Counted from the stretch's first letter, positions 44,340 through 53,245 are shown. The stretch is DNA of 53,724 nucleotides from Candidatus Poribacteria bacterium (GCA_028824125.1 JAPPES010000039.1:1-53724); one strand, 5' to 3'. The notes: generated by a model from the letters alone, not told the origin. Numbers and translations are program-made.

Positions 44340-45164
44340 CTATGCAACCCACGGATCAAGACCGAGAAGTTTTTTTCCTAAAGGTGTCAACTCAGCGGTT
44401 TTACCGTGGTGGTGTTCTTTCTCTTTCTGATTTTTTCCGAGTCCTGTTAGCCGTTCTTGCCACCATGTAATCCGGTGTTCGTTTGTGCTTTTTCCATCAT
44501 GTGGCGCAGGATTCATTGTGATGTATTGCGCCATCCGAGGACGCACAGCGGAGTTTGGACTACTGCCGTGTGGCAATGCGCTATGCCAGATAACAAGATC
44601 TCCTGCCTTACCAGGTACAGGGACTCCTTCATCCTGATATTCGCGTATCACGCGGCGTGGGTCAGCATCAGCTGGGAGGTCTTTCAACCATTCTTCCAAT
44701 TTTCGATGAAAACCGGGGATACATGTAAATGCCCCTTGATTACCTGGGGTATCTACCAAATACAGGACACCTTGGACCTTTAACCGAACTGGCATATCTA
44801 ACGACATATCCCAATGTAAGTAGGGACCTGGGAACTTCCAATCATCGCGTTCAGGCGGATTCATGCTGGCACGGTCGAAACTGACCCAGAGTTTTTCGTT
44901 CCCCCAAATTTCTGTGAACGCTTGATGCACGCGTGGATATTGTCGGTTATCCCATATCGCTTGATGTTGGTAGATTTCTACCATGATGCCGCGTCGTGGC
45001 GGATCCTCAGGATACCAACTACCTGGGTCCTCGCCATCCATTTCAAGAAAGTCCCATACAGCTTGTTCTGCAGCACGGCAATTTTCAGGTGGAACAGCCT
45101 CACGGACAACGACGTAGCCGTGTTCTTCCCAAAATTCTAAGTCTTCTTTACTAAAAACAGGCAT
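44340..45164 (-). CDS. Phytanoyl-CoA dioxygenase (PhyH) family protein
   Basis: 274 residues from ATG 45164 (GGAGAAACTC upstream). The iron site is H-W-D in GPYLHWDMSLDMP and the distal His in DLVIWHSALPHGSSPN; the nearby Arg of RPRMAQYI may bind 2-oxoglutarate. FTCIPGFHRKLEEW is the usual turn. The N-terminus FWEEHGYVVVREAVPPENC is the family's first helix-strand unit. It is closer in layout to the 1023 gene than to the longer 28585 gene. Substrate unknown. It is separated from cydA by a terminator. Confidence 0.87.
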   Translation of the reverse strand: MPVFSKEDLEFWEEHGYVVVREAVPPENCRAAEQAVWDFLEMDGEDPGSWYPEDPPRRGIMVEIYQHQAIWDNRQYPRVHQAFTEIWGNEKLWVSFDRASMNPPERDDWKFPGPYLHWDMSLDMPVRLKVQGVLYLVDTPGNQGAFTCIPGFHRKLEEWLKDLPADADPRRVIREYQDEGVPVPGKAGDLVIWHSALPHGSSPNSAVRPRMAQYITMNPAPHDGKSTNEHRITWWQERLTGLGKNQKEKEHHHGKTAELTPLGKKLLGLDPWVA

Positions 45165-45323
45165 GAGTTTCTCCAATATTGGTACAGTCTATACTTACGC
45201 TATAACAACGCGCTTACAAAGCACGTCTACAATGTAAAATTAGTTACTAAAATTCAACTTTTGTTTTTGGTGGTATTTACTATCCATAAAAAATATTGAA
45301 CGATTTGCATAATAAATAAAGGC

Positions 45324-46007
45324 TTATGATGTAAAATGTTTCCGAGCGTACTCAAGACGCTCCGGAACTCCAATATCAATCCATTCAGTTTCGATTTTGT
45401 GAACGTAAAGTTGGGATAGGTAAGGCAAGACATCCCGTTCAATAGAAAAAACATCCTTTTGTGGAAAAGCGTTGATGATGGAACGGTTAAAAAGAAAAAC
45501 GGCACCGTTAGCACAACCGGGGCGCGCTACTTGCTGCTTTTCCCTGAACTCGGTAATTCGCCCCTGTGCGTCAGCAACAATTTCACCGTAGGATGTAAGA
45601 TCGGGTACCGAAATACCAAGCAGTAATCCATCCATTTCTGGACGTAGCTTTGACAACATGTCTGCTAATGCAAAGTTTCTCAACAGGATGTCACCATGTA
45701 AAACAAAAACGGGAAAATCGTGAACGAAGCGAAATGCGTTTTTAATTGCGCCTCCTGTTCCAAGCGGTTTATCTTCTTTGGCATATCGAATTTTCACACC
45801 AGCACATTTTTCGCCCACCTGTTTATATAACACGTCATGCAGATGCCCAGAAGCAAGAATTACTTCAATTACACCCGCCTCAGCTAAAAGTGTTAACTGC
45901 CACTCTAAAACGGTGCGGTCCCCAATTTTCAGCAGGATCTTCGGAAGTTTTTCTGTTGTCTTACCAAGTCTTGTGGAAAGTCCACCACAGAGAATAATCG
46001 CTTGCAT
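45324..46007 (-). CDS. Sugar-phosphate nucleotidyltransferase (HddC/RmlA-like)
   Basis: 227 residues. The N-terminal signature is MQAIILCGGLSTRLG followed by EKLPKILLKIGDRTVLEW, then GTGGAIKNAFR, VLHGDILLRN and EWIDIGVPERL. These match enzymes that join NTP and a sugar 1-phosphate; length and the CGGLSTRLG variant resemble D-glycero-D-manno-heptose 1-phosphate guanylyltransferase (HddC). It would supply an activated sugar for cell-surface polysaccharide. No partner heptose genes are nearby, so the exact sugar is uncertain. Confidence 0.82.
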   Translation of the reverse strand: MQAIILCGGLSTRLGKTTEKLPKILLKIGDRTVLEWQLTLLAEAGVIEVILASGHLHDVLYKQVGEKCAGVKIRYAKEDKPLGTGGAIKNAFRFVHDFPVFVLHGDILLRNFALADMLSKLRPEMDGLLLGISVPDLTSYGEIVADAQGRITEFREKQQVARPGCANGAVFLFNRSIINAFPQKDVFSIERDVLPYLSQLYVHKIETEWIDIGVPERLEYARKHFTS

Positions 46008-46156
46008 GAAGTCCTTTCCTTAGTGGACTGTGAACATTTTCTAACATCGATTCAAGTAAGAGTCATAAAAATTTCTTGACACTTCACGGATAATGACCAT
46101 GTTTTCAGGAGTCAGCATTTGCATGAACTTGACCTGTGTTTGTAGGTGCTTACTTT

Positions 46157-47221
46157 CTATGTCCTCAAAGCATTTAAGAATGCCTCAACACTCGGAGTTT
46201 GCAATGCGGAAACAACCAGCTGCTTCAATTGTTCGAGATTAGAAATTGATTTAAGTGCTTGTTCTATGTTATGTAAGTCACTTTTAGGGAACTGTGTTGT
46301 AAGTATTGAGAGTATATTTTCCACGGTGGTTTCGCGCGCCCCTTGTTCAATACCTTGTTCAATACCTTGTTCGATTAGCACTTGCGCCATTGATTCTGCC
46401 ATGGGAGTCACCTCCATTTGTTGTGTGTTTTGGTCTATAAGTTGGACAAGTTCTTCATGTTCTGCTGCGGGTCTGCGGTGTAGTATCAATGAGATGAGAT
46501 ACTTTATCGCCTCTTCCATTTGTCCCTTCTGGTCCGGATCAAGTGTGCCAAGATAGTCAACTGCATCAACTAAAGCACGACTGATCGTTTCCTTATCTGC
46601 GTGTTCCTGCTGAAGCACGGTCATTAGCCATCCGAAAGGTTGATTAGTTTTCGTCAATGTTTCTGCATCTGTTTCCTTGACGCTGAGAAACAGTATCTCA
46701 CAATGTGGTACAAACCGTGTGAGTTCATCTGGGATGTCCATAATAGCGTCAAGCTGCAGGGGCGTTTTCCAAGTGCGATCACCCGTATAAAACACTATGG
46801 GGAGTATTGGTGTTAACCGCCGCTCTGCTTTTGGCACGTTGTTTTGCGCCCATGTTCTGCGTTCTGCGTCCCATATCATCAACATGTAAAATAGCATTCG
46901 AAATCCCATTGTCTCGTCCACTGTGGACTGGTGTTCAATGAGAATATAGATAACGATCTCACCGGTTTGCCCTTCACCTTTAAACGGCACACGATAGACG
47001 AGGTCCGATTCCTGCGCTCTGAATATCTCCAGCACAAAACTCCTCTTAATTTAGTCAATCCGCTCAAAATCCATCTTTTCCGATAGGTTGCCAGCGATGA
47101 TCTGGACTAAGCATCGCAAGTTTTCTGTGTTTTGGAGCAACCATCTTGCGCTCTGATCAGGATAATGTTCAGTCGGTGTCCTCCAAAAATCAACGATTTG
47201 TTGTTCGTTTCTATTTTCCAT
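46157..47221 (-). pseudogene. Rpn family nuclease-like gene interrupted by an in-frame TAA
   Basis: An open frame starts at ATG 47221, stops at TAA 47051-47053 after 56 residues, and continues in the same frame to 46157. The upstream part (TEHYPDQSARWLLQNTENLR) aligns with IEHFHNRSTRWLLEDSDNVR of the paralogue at 24545-25612, and the TAA replaces a residue inside the conserved DFxRxxxIxRSF stretch. Beyond it the core is intact: ESDLVYRVPFKG, VIYILIEHQSTVDETMGFRM and ILPIVFYTGDRTW. AAGAGGAG four bases before GTG 47035 could allow reinitiation of a 292-residue protein. The C-terminus repeats IEQGIEQGIEQG. Confidence 0.8.
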
Positions 47222-47267
47222 GAACTCTTAAATACATGCTGCCAAATACTGAAATTACGGTTCCTCT

Positions 47268-47651
47268 TCAAATAATTTCGGGAAGAAAATCAAATGCGTT
47301 TTCAATCTGCTCAAGTCGTAGCAATTCATATTGCGGAGACAAGTGGATTGCAATTACATCAAAACGGCAAGGGGCATCTAACAGGTTTTGTGTTTGTAAA
47401 TATGCCAATGCGATCTTAGAAATTTGCCGTTGCTTCTGCTCTGTCACAGCGGACTGTGGCAAACCATATTTTAAACTGCGCCGCGTTTTTACCTCAACAA
47501 AAACGATTCTTTTACCTTGCTGAGCAATCAGGTCAATTTCACCACGTTGGAAACGGTAATTTTGTACAAGAATCTGGTAACCTTGTGTTTTAAGATGTTC
47601 TGCAGCAAATGTTTCACCGATTTTTGCAATGTTCGACTGTGAACGCCGCAT
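47268..47651 (-). CDS. yraN: YraN family endonuclease-like protein (UPF0102)
   Basis: 127 residues, normal for the family. The PD-(D/E)XK-like core is GETFAAEHLKTQGYQILVQN, RGEIDLIAQQ and IVFVEVKTRR, with Glu, Asp and Lys candidates for catalysis. The function is unproven; homologues are often next to rnhB and implicated in DNA processing. It follows rnhB by 37 bp, with CGAGGAAATTCAA before ATG 47651, and is the last gene of the ffh-rplS operon. Confidence 0.9.
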   Translation of the reverse strand: MRRSQSNIAKIGETFAAEHLKTQGYQILVQNYRFQRGEIDLIAQQGKRIVFVEVKTRRSLKYGLPQSAVTEQKQRQISKIALAYLQTQNLLDAPCRFDVIAIHLSPQYELLRLEQIENAFDFLPEII

Positions 47652-47688
47652 TTGAATTTCCTCGAATCATCGCAAAGTGATAGATTCT

Positions 47689-48282
47689 CTATGCATCTGA
47701 TAATAATTTGAACGTATTCCTATGAATTGCTGAAGCACCGAACTGTGCTATCGCTTGGCGATGTTGTGCTGTGGGATATCCTTTGTGTTGCGCAAACCCG
47801 TAATTTGGATACGTTTGATGGAATTCAATCATCAGTTTGTCACGCGTCGTTTTCGCGATAACTGAAGCCGCAGCGATGGACAGACTCAAGTTATCACCTT
47901 TCGGAATTGCCTGTGCTGGAATGTTAGTTTTTGGCAGCTTAGAACCATCTACAAGCAGATAATCCGGTTGTGGTGTGAGTTGTTGGACAGCTTCTGCCAT
48001 AGCCCGCAGCGCAGCTTGTAAGATATTAAGTTCCTCAATTAGACGATTATCTACTGAACTGACCCCAACCGAAATAGCAACATTTCGGATTTCATTAGCC
48101 AGCAATGATCGTTGTTTTGGAGTTAATTGCTTAGAATCTTTTAAACCGTCAATTTTACAATCGACAGGCAGGATAACAGCAGCAGCAACAACCGGACCAG
48201 CTAATGCACCTCTACCCGCCTCGTCAATCCCAGCAATTCGCTTGTATCCATCCTGTCGGCAAGCGCGCTCAAATGCGTTCAT
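47689..48282 (-). CDS. rnhB: Ribonuclease HII
   Basis: 197 residues from ATG 48282, four bases after the rplS stop; a GTG at 48309 is possible but would overlap rplS. RNase HII removes ribonucleotides from DNA. The DEDD-type site is visible in RIAGIDEAGRGALAGPVVAAAV (Asp and Glu), LLVDGSKLP and SIAAASVIAKTTRDKLM. The YPNYGFAQHKGYPTAQH motif near the C-terminus is a family hallmark. Its place behind rplS is conserved in many bacteria. Confidence 0.94.
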   Translation of the reverse strand: MNAFERACRQDGYKRIAGIDEAGRGALAGPVVAAAVILPVDCKIDGLKDSKQLTPKQRSLLANEIRNVAISVGVSSVDNRLIEELNILQAALRAMAEAVQQLTPQPDYLLVDGSKLPKTNIPAQAIPKGDNLSLSIAAASVIAKTTRDKLMIEFHQTYPNYGFAQHKGYPTAQHRQAIAQFGASAIHRNTFKLLSDA

Positions 48283-48286
48283 CTTG

Positions 48287-48631
48287 TTATCTTCTACGTT
48301 CCTTGACACGGGCAGATTTACCTGTACGATCTCTCAAATAGTATAACTTTGCACGCCGAACAGCACCGTAACGAACAACTCGGATACTCTCTATATTAGG
48401 TGAATGAAGTGGAAATGTTCTTTCACTCCCTGTGCCAAATGCGACGCGTCGTACCGTAAAGGTAGCACGGGTTCCGCCATGTGCACGTCGAATCACGGTG
48501 CCTTCATAAGCTTGAAGACGTTCCTTCTGTCCCTCTCTAATACGTGTATTGACTCTAATTACATCGCCAGGACTAAACTCAGGAATATCAGTTTTCTTAT
48601 ATTGATTTTCTACAGATTCAATCAAATTCAT
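48287..48631 (-). CDS. rplS: 50S ribosomal protein L19
   Basis: 114 residues. [32 protein letters not shown] and [19 protein letters not shown] are diagnostic. L19 sits at the 30S-50S interface. A strong AAAGAAAGGAGGAAAAAACA site precedes ATG 48631. It lies 25 bp downstream of the selenoprotein-N-like gene; trmD, normally next to rplS, is on the far side of that gene. Confidence 0.97.
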   Translation of the reverse strand: MNLIESVENQYKKTDIPEFSPGDVIRVNTRIREGQKERLQAYEGTVIRRAHGGTRATFTVRRVAFGTGSERTFPLHSPNIESIRVVRYGAVRRAKLYYLRDRTGKSARVKERRR

Positions 48632-48656
48632 TGTTTTTTCCTCCTTTCTTTCGTAA

Positions 48657-50216
48657 TTACTGAACTGTGCCGTTAGAATTTTCTTCTACAGAAATTTTTG
48701 CCAGAAATGCGTTGATACACATTTCCCCTTCGTCCCAATATCCGGAAGCACCCAACTTAAAACGTTGCCCTCGCTCAAAACGATATGTAATCTGTCTTGT
48801 ATCACCGGGTTCACCCCACGTTCCAGTAAGGGCATCCTTCGGTTCTTCTTCATCTATAGAAAGTTCGCCATCCTCGTCAAATAGATAAAACTCACCGTCA
48901 CCTCTATCCCTTCCGATTTTTATATCAATAGTAAGTGTTCCGCCGCTTTCAAAAGAAGTGACATCAATCACGACAACTGTGTAATCTAAATAACCGACAG
49001 TTGGCGTCCGAAAAACGTCCAGGACCTCCTCTGAAGGATGTTCATGGGTGAGAACAATGTTCCCTAATCCAGGCTGTTTTCCTTCCAAAGCATCCTTTAG
49101 AAATATCTGGTAATATTCTTTTGGAGGGAGTATTCCAGGTCCGGCGTTAACTTCAAGTTCACAAATCTGTTTTTTTCCCATCAGTTCAAATTCGGGTGAT
49201 ATAACGTAACTATCTACTGGCGAACCTTTTTGGGATCCGGTCTTCCATCCCTTCATGATGGCTTGTGCCAAAGGGTGTGTTGTGTCAAAAGGTTTGTCTT
49301 CGCGCTGACGTTTTTTGGCAATCGGTTCCCGTAAACTACGGGTACGTCCCAACTCAGAGTTGGAAACCCATGTATTGATGAAATGTCTGTTCAAAAATTC
49401 AATAATTGCGTCTCTTGAGAGGACACCTGCCCTCAGACCTTTGCCACTCGCTCAGCAGGATTCATCAAAGAGCGGTCCATCTAATAGGACCACGTGAATC
49501 GGTTTTTGCTGTGCCGGTGCCAATTCCAAAGCCTCCTCCAGCGATACCCAACTAATTTGTACTGAATTGTAAAAACAAAGTATCAGTGCCCGTTCAGCTT
49601 CTTCTTGTGTGATTGACGCGGTGAATTCTACATGATCAGGTAGTGTCCCTGTGCAAAGTTCCATTTGAGGACAATAGCCGAGTTCGGAACCTATTGTATC
49701 CCAATAAGCATCAAAATTCAGCGTGCCATTAGGCACATGCATCTGAAAGAATATGATTTCTTCTTTAATTCGGTTAATGACGAGATGACCAGCAAACTGA
49801 GAAGGTGTGAACCTACCACCTTCTAAGGAAAATTCTGCATGAATGCGAAACACAATGTCAGCAAAGTCATCGTTGTAGGCGCGCAAACATGCCCACAAAC
49901 CGAGAGAATCCCCATTATTGATATCTATATCCAAGTTTGGCTTTGGATTAAGCTGCCTTAGTAATTCCAGCACGCCATCTTTTTCAATCTGCCAGCATTC
50001 ACCCACCAAAACAGATTCCGATGGCAGAAATCCTTGAAAAATTGACGCGGCATACTGCTTTTCTGGTTCAGCAACTTGCAGATTTGCCAATGCATCCCAT
50101 TCTACATGGTAGTTGAATTGGGTGTACTCAATCGGTGCGATGGAACCTTTGACAGACACCTCTCTGTCCCCGTTAAGATTGAGTGCGATTCTTTCCTTTT
50201 TTGATAGAGTGTTCAT
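48657..50216 (-). CDS. Selenoprotein N-like protein with in-frame TGA (putative selenocysteine)
   Basis: Two open frames, 50216-49452 and the stretch to 48657, are in the same phase and separated only by TGA at 49452-49454. Read as selenocysteine, the product has 519 residues with Sec255, in the context [17 protein letters not shown]. Homology to animal SelN is visible on both sides: FRIHAEF (123-129), FTPSQFAGH (136-144), LGYCPQMEL (179-187), [10 protein letters not shown], then [15 protein letters not shown], where human SelN has a DDQSCUGSGRTLRE block, and [14 protein letters not shown] after it. The SCU site sits in a thioredoxin-like region. The C-terminal 200 residues are beta-rich and include an EF-hand-like loop [12 protein letters not shown] (447-458). 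No signal peptide or membrane helix, unlike the ER-anchored animal protein. Likely co-transcribed with trmD (27 bp) and rplS (25 bp). Without the Sec machinery only a 254-residue fragment would form. Confidence 0.88.
49410..49438 (-). promoter_or_regulatory. Candidate bacterial SECIS hairpin after the TGA
   Basis: Starting 14 bases after the TGA, GUCU-GAGG, loop GCAGGUGU, CCUC, a UCAAG bulge and AGAC form a stem-loop. The apical loop carries a GGU as in the fdhF SECIS (loop AGGUCU), with its GU 26-27 bases after the UGA, inside the window normally seen for bacterial SECIS elements bound by SelB. An alternative pairing UGAGGG/CUCUCA uses the same loop. Hand-folded only. Confidence 0.65.
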
Positions 50217-50243
50217 TTTATTTTTTTCTACGGATCACATTAA

Positions 50244-50978
50244 TTAACAAGATGTTTTGTGTTCTGATCTTTGCAAAAGTGCAAGTTCTTCATCAGTCAG
50301 TTCAAGATTTTGTAGTAAATCTGGACGGCGTTCTGCTGTACGTTTTAGTGCCTCTGCATGCTGCCATTTTTTTATGTTCTCATGATGTCCACTTAACAGC
50401 ACGTCTGGAACTTTCATCCCCTCATACTCCGCAGGACGTGTATAGTGGGGATGATCAAGCAAATCTTGACTGAAAGAGTCGTCATGTGCCGATTCAAAAT
50501 CTCCTAATGCCCCCGGCAAAACACGCCCAATAGCATCAATTAGCACTAATGCTGCGATCTCACCACCACTCAAAACGTAATCACCAATTGATATTTCAGT
50601 CGTCACAATTTTTTGGCGAACCCGTTCATCAATCCCTTTATAACGCCCACATATCAGAATTAGATGAGATTCCAAAGACAATGATTCAACGAGCGATTGC
50701 GTTAACGGTGTGCCTTGCGGCGTTAAATATACAATTTGCGCCTCAGATTCTGGACTCAATGCTGCAACAGCTGCAAAGAGCGGCTCAGGCTTGAGAATCA
50801 TCCCCGCGCCGCCACCATAAGGATAATCATCAACAGTCTTATGTTTATCTGTTGCCCAATCCCGCAGATTATACACGTTAATGCTGAGTCGATCAGTGTC
50901 TTGAATACGTTTTAAGATGCCTGTTTGCAGGGCAGGTGCGATTATCTCTGGAAACAGCGCGAGCACATCCATTTTCAT
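50244..50978 (-). CDS. trmD: tRNA (guanine37-N1)-methyltransferase
   Basis: 244 residues. The SPOUT trefoil-knot enzyme is recognised by MDVLALFPEI at the start, DDYPYGGGAGMILKPEP, LICGRYKGIDERV, EISIGDYVLSGGE and LLDHPHYTRPAEYEG. It methylates G37 of tRNAs reading CNN codons, preventing +1 frameshifts. It is 21 bp downstream of khpA; rimM, which usually precedes trmD, is missing at this site. The selenoprotein-N-like gene follows. Confidence 0.97.
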   Translation of the reverse strand: MKMDVLALFPEIIAPALQTGILKRIQDTDRLSINVYNLRDWATDKHKTVDDYPYGGGAGMILKPEPLFAAVAALSPESEAQIVYLTPQGTPLTQSLVESLSLESHLILICGRYKGIDERVRQKIVTTEISIGDYVLSGGEIAALVLIDAIGRVLPGALGDFESAHDDSFSQDLLDHPHYTRPAEYEGMKVPDVLLSGHHENIKKWQHAEALKRTAERRPDLLQNLELTDEELALLQRSEHKTSC

Positions 50979-50999
50979 TTTGACGCTTGCCTGTCATCG

Positions 51000-51251
51000 C
51001 TATTCTTCGGGCCTCGGTTTTTCAAGTAGTTCAAGTATGACCTTTTTGTTGGCTTTCAATCCGGCAGTGTAAAGCAACGTTCTAATTGCTTTTAGCGTCC
51101 GTCCGTATCTACCAATAACTTTACCAAAATCCGCTCCTGCGACACTCAATTCAATGATAACCACCTTTTCGCCAGTCACTTCACGGACGACTACATCATC
51201 AGGATAGTCAACAAGGGCTATTACGATGTATTCAATAAGTTCTTTGAACAT
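51000..51251 (-). CDS. khpA: KH-domain RNA-binding protein KhpA (YlqC)
   Basis: 83 residues from ATG 51251; the family is 75-85 long and begins with this helix (MFKELIEYIVIALVDYPDDV). The KH motif with GxxG is GKVIGRYGRTLKAIRTLL. KhpA binds RNA, often with KhpB, in the cytoplasm. Its position between rpsP and trmD is conserved. The upstream in-frame extension to 51293 looks non-homologous. Confidence 0.93.
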   Translation of the reverse strand: MFKELIEYIVIALVDYPDDVVVREVTGEKVVIIELSVAGADFGKVIGRYGRTLKAIRTLLYTAGLKANKKVILELLEKPRPEE

Positions 51252-51311
51252 AACTAATTTTCTGTGGTTATAAAGCGAAAAAATGAATACCAATTCAGCA
51301 AGACTTGAAAA

Positions 51312-51704
51312 CTATTCTTCTTCAGGCGATTGAGATGTTTCTTCTGCAAGAAGTTCTTCTTGATCGTTTTCAGACGCTGATATATCCTCATCTTCAGGTG
51401 TTTCGTCTGCTGTAATTTCCTCGTCAGGAAGCGGTTTTCCAAGTTTTTCGTAAGTAAATTTTTTCCAGATGCCTTGTTGTGAAAGTAATCTTTTAGCTGT
51501 ATCTGTTGGCTGAGCACCGCGTCTTAACCACTTCAAAGCTTTCTCTTCGTCAATAACAACATCTGCTGGTTCCGTTATCGGGTCGTAATGACCGAGGCGT
51601 TCCAAAAAAACACCATCTCTCTGGGCTCGTGCATCGGCTGCAACGAGTCGATAAAAAGGACGTTTTTTTCTGCCGAGCCGTTGTAATCTAATTCTAACTG
51701 CCAA
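51312..51704 (-). CDS. rpsP: 30S ribosomal protein S16 with acidic C-terminal tail
   Basis: 130 residues from TTG 51704, chosen because AGGAGGTATTTT is directly upstream and the product begins with the conserved (M)[26 protein letters not shown] and the [16 protein letters not shown] block confirm S16. The usual protein is about 80-90 residues; the extra C-terminus is rich in Glu and Asp ([17 protein letters not shown]). S16 is an assembly protein of the small subunit. Confidence 0.95.
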   Translation of the reverse strand: MAVRIRLQRLGRKKRPFYRLVAADARAQRDGVFLERLGHYDPITEPADVVIDEEKALKWLRRGAQPTDTAKRLLSQQGIWKKFTYEKLGKPLPDEEITADETPEDEDISASENDQEELLAEETSQSPEEE

Positions 51705-51790
51705 AAAATACCTCCTGGTATATATCGTATGGTTGGGACTATCCAAAATTATTATGAAATCGTAATTACTTCTTACTGTCCATTACTGTG

Positions 51791-53179
51791 TTATTTACGT
51801 CTTTTACGTTTCCGAGGCCTTCTCTTTTTTCGCTGTGTTTGGGGGAGCATACCCATTTTTCCAGCCATCTTTGGCATTGCCATGGATCCCTGCTGGTTCA
51901 GCATGTTATTCATCATTCGGAGTTGGGAAACCAACTGATTAACCTGATTGACCGAAGTGCCACTTCCTTTGGATATACGGATTTTTCTACTCCTATCTAA
52001 TAGAGCAGGATTCCCTCGTTCCGCAGGTGTCATTGACTGTATCATCGCTTTGGCATATTTGAGATGACTCTCATCTGGTTGTAGGTCTTGGACAGGTAAC
52101 TGGTTTTTAAAAGGAACGAGTTCCAACAATTGGTCGAGAGGTCCCATATTTTTTAGCTGCTCAAGCTGCGTGAGAAAATCGTTAAAATCTAATCCCTTTC
52201 TCTCTGTTAGCTTGCGTTCTAACTCACGTGCTTGGTCTTCGTTGAAAACAGCTTCGGCTTTCTCCATCAGTGTTTGGAAATCGCCTTGACCGATGATACG
52301 CGACGCCATCCGTTCTGGATGAAATTCTTCAAGTGCAGCTGCTTCAATCTTTTCACCTATACCGATGAATTTGATCGGTTTCTCTGTGACTGAACGGATA
52401 GAAAGTGCCGCCCCTCCGCGTGCGTCTCCATCCATTTTGGTCAAAATAACACCACTAATATCTAAATCGTTATTGAAGTTTTCAGCAACGTTTACAGCAT
52501 CCTGACCTGTCATCGCATCAACAACAAGCAAAATCTCAGAAGGATTCACCACATTCTTGATATTCTGCAGCTCTTCCATTAAGGTTTCATCAATGTGCAG
52601 ACGACCTGCTGTGTCTATGATAATACAATCGTAACCCCGTTTCATTGCATCTTGCACTGAATCTTTAGCAATGTCAATAGGGGATACATCAGTTCCTTGC
52701 GCAAAAACAGGGGTTTCAATCTGTTCCCCAAGCACTTGCAGCTGCTTGATAGCAGCAGGACGATAAACATCAGCTGCAACGAGCATCGGATTGCGCCCGT
52801 CCTTACGAAATTTAAGTGCCAATTTCGCTGCGACTGTCGTTTTACCAGCACCTTGCAAACCTGCTAACATCACAACCGTGGGGCCGTTAGGTGCAATTTG
52901 AATCTTTGCAGATTCAGTCCCCATCAACGTTGTCAATTCCTCTTTGATAATCTTTGCGATTTGAAGCTCAGGTGTGAGGCTGCCCATCACTTCCTGACCA
53001 AGCGCACGCCCTTTGATATTTTCTATAAAATCACGCGTGACCTTATAGTTTACGTCTGCTTCTAAAAAGGCGCGGCGCACCTCACGCAGGGAATCAGAGA
53101 TATTGTTCTCTGTCAATTTTCCCTGACCTTTTATCTTTTTGAAGGTGCTTTGTAATCGTTCACTTAAGCTCTCAAACAT
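51791..53179 (-). CDS. ffh: Signal recognition particle protein Ffh (SRP54)
   Basis: 462 residues. N domain (MFESLSERLQSTFKKIKGQG), then the GTPase with G1 GLQGAGKTT, DVYRPAAIKQL, IIDTAGRLH, TKMDGDARGGAALS and FIGIGEKIE. The M domain follows (DFNDFLTQLEQLKNMGPLDQ) and ends in a Met-rich and basic tail (MNNMLNQQGS, then KMGMLPQTQRKKRRPRKRKR). Ffh targets nascent membrane proteins to FtsY. The start is ATG 53179, with AAAGGA nine bases upstream and a consensus promoter behind. It is the first gene of the operon running to yraN. Confidence 0.97.
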   Translation of the reverse strand: MFESLSERLQSTFKKIKGQGKLTENNISDSLREVRRAFLEADVNYKVTRDFIENIKGRALGQEVMGSLTPELQIAKIIKEELTTLMGTESAKIQIAPNGPTVVMLAGLQGAGKTTVAAKLALKFRKDGRNPMLVAADVYRPAAIKQLQVLGEQIETPVFAQGTDVSPIDIAKDSVQDAMKRGYDCIIIDTAGRLHIDETLMEELQNIKNVVNPSEILLVVDAMTGQDAVNVAENFNNDLDISGVILTKMDGDARGGAALSIRSVTEKPIKFIGIGEKIEAAALEEFHPERMASRIIGQGDFQTLMEKAEAVFNEDQARELERKLTERKGLDFNDFLTQLEQLKNMGPLDQLLELVPFKNQLPVQDLQPDESHLKYAKAMIQSMTPAERGNPALLDRSRKIRISKGSGTSVNQVNQLVSQLRMMNNMLNQQGSMAMPKMAGKMGMLPQTQRKKRRPRKRKRRK

Positions 53180-53216
53180 GCGTTTAAATCCTTTATCAAA
53201 GAGATTTAATTATAGA

Positions 53217-53245
53217 ATTATAGCAGGTTTTATCGGCTCTGTCAA
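53217..53245 (-). promoter_or_regulatory. Consensus sigma-70 promoter for the ffh operon
   Basis: On the minus strand TTGACA (53245-53240), 17 bases, TATAAT (53222-53217): a perfect match in both boxes. Predicted transcription start near 53210, about 30 bases before the ffh ATG. It would drive ffh, rpsP, khpA, trmD, the SelN-like gene, rplS, rnhB and yraN. Confidence 0.88.

Noticed and set aside
46041..46124. 27-residue ORF on the minus strand (MQMLTPENMVIIREVSRNFY...) after the Rpn gene
   Set aside because: It reads like protein and its frame continues upstream to about 46180, but it is too short, has no ribosome-binding site and matches no family I know; possibly a relic.
47051..47053. TAA in the Rpn gene as a recoding event
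   Set aside because: TAA is not a selenocysteine codon and no readthrough signal is visible; nonsense mutation or sequencing error is simpler.
49395..49454. Reading the two halves of the SelN-like gene as two separate genes with a 57-bp gap
   Set aside because: The frame is unbroken except for one TGA, the downstream half would need a TTG start without a ribosome-binding site, and homology to SelN runs through the gap.
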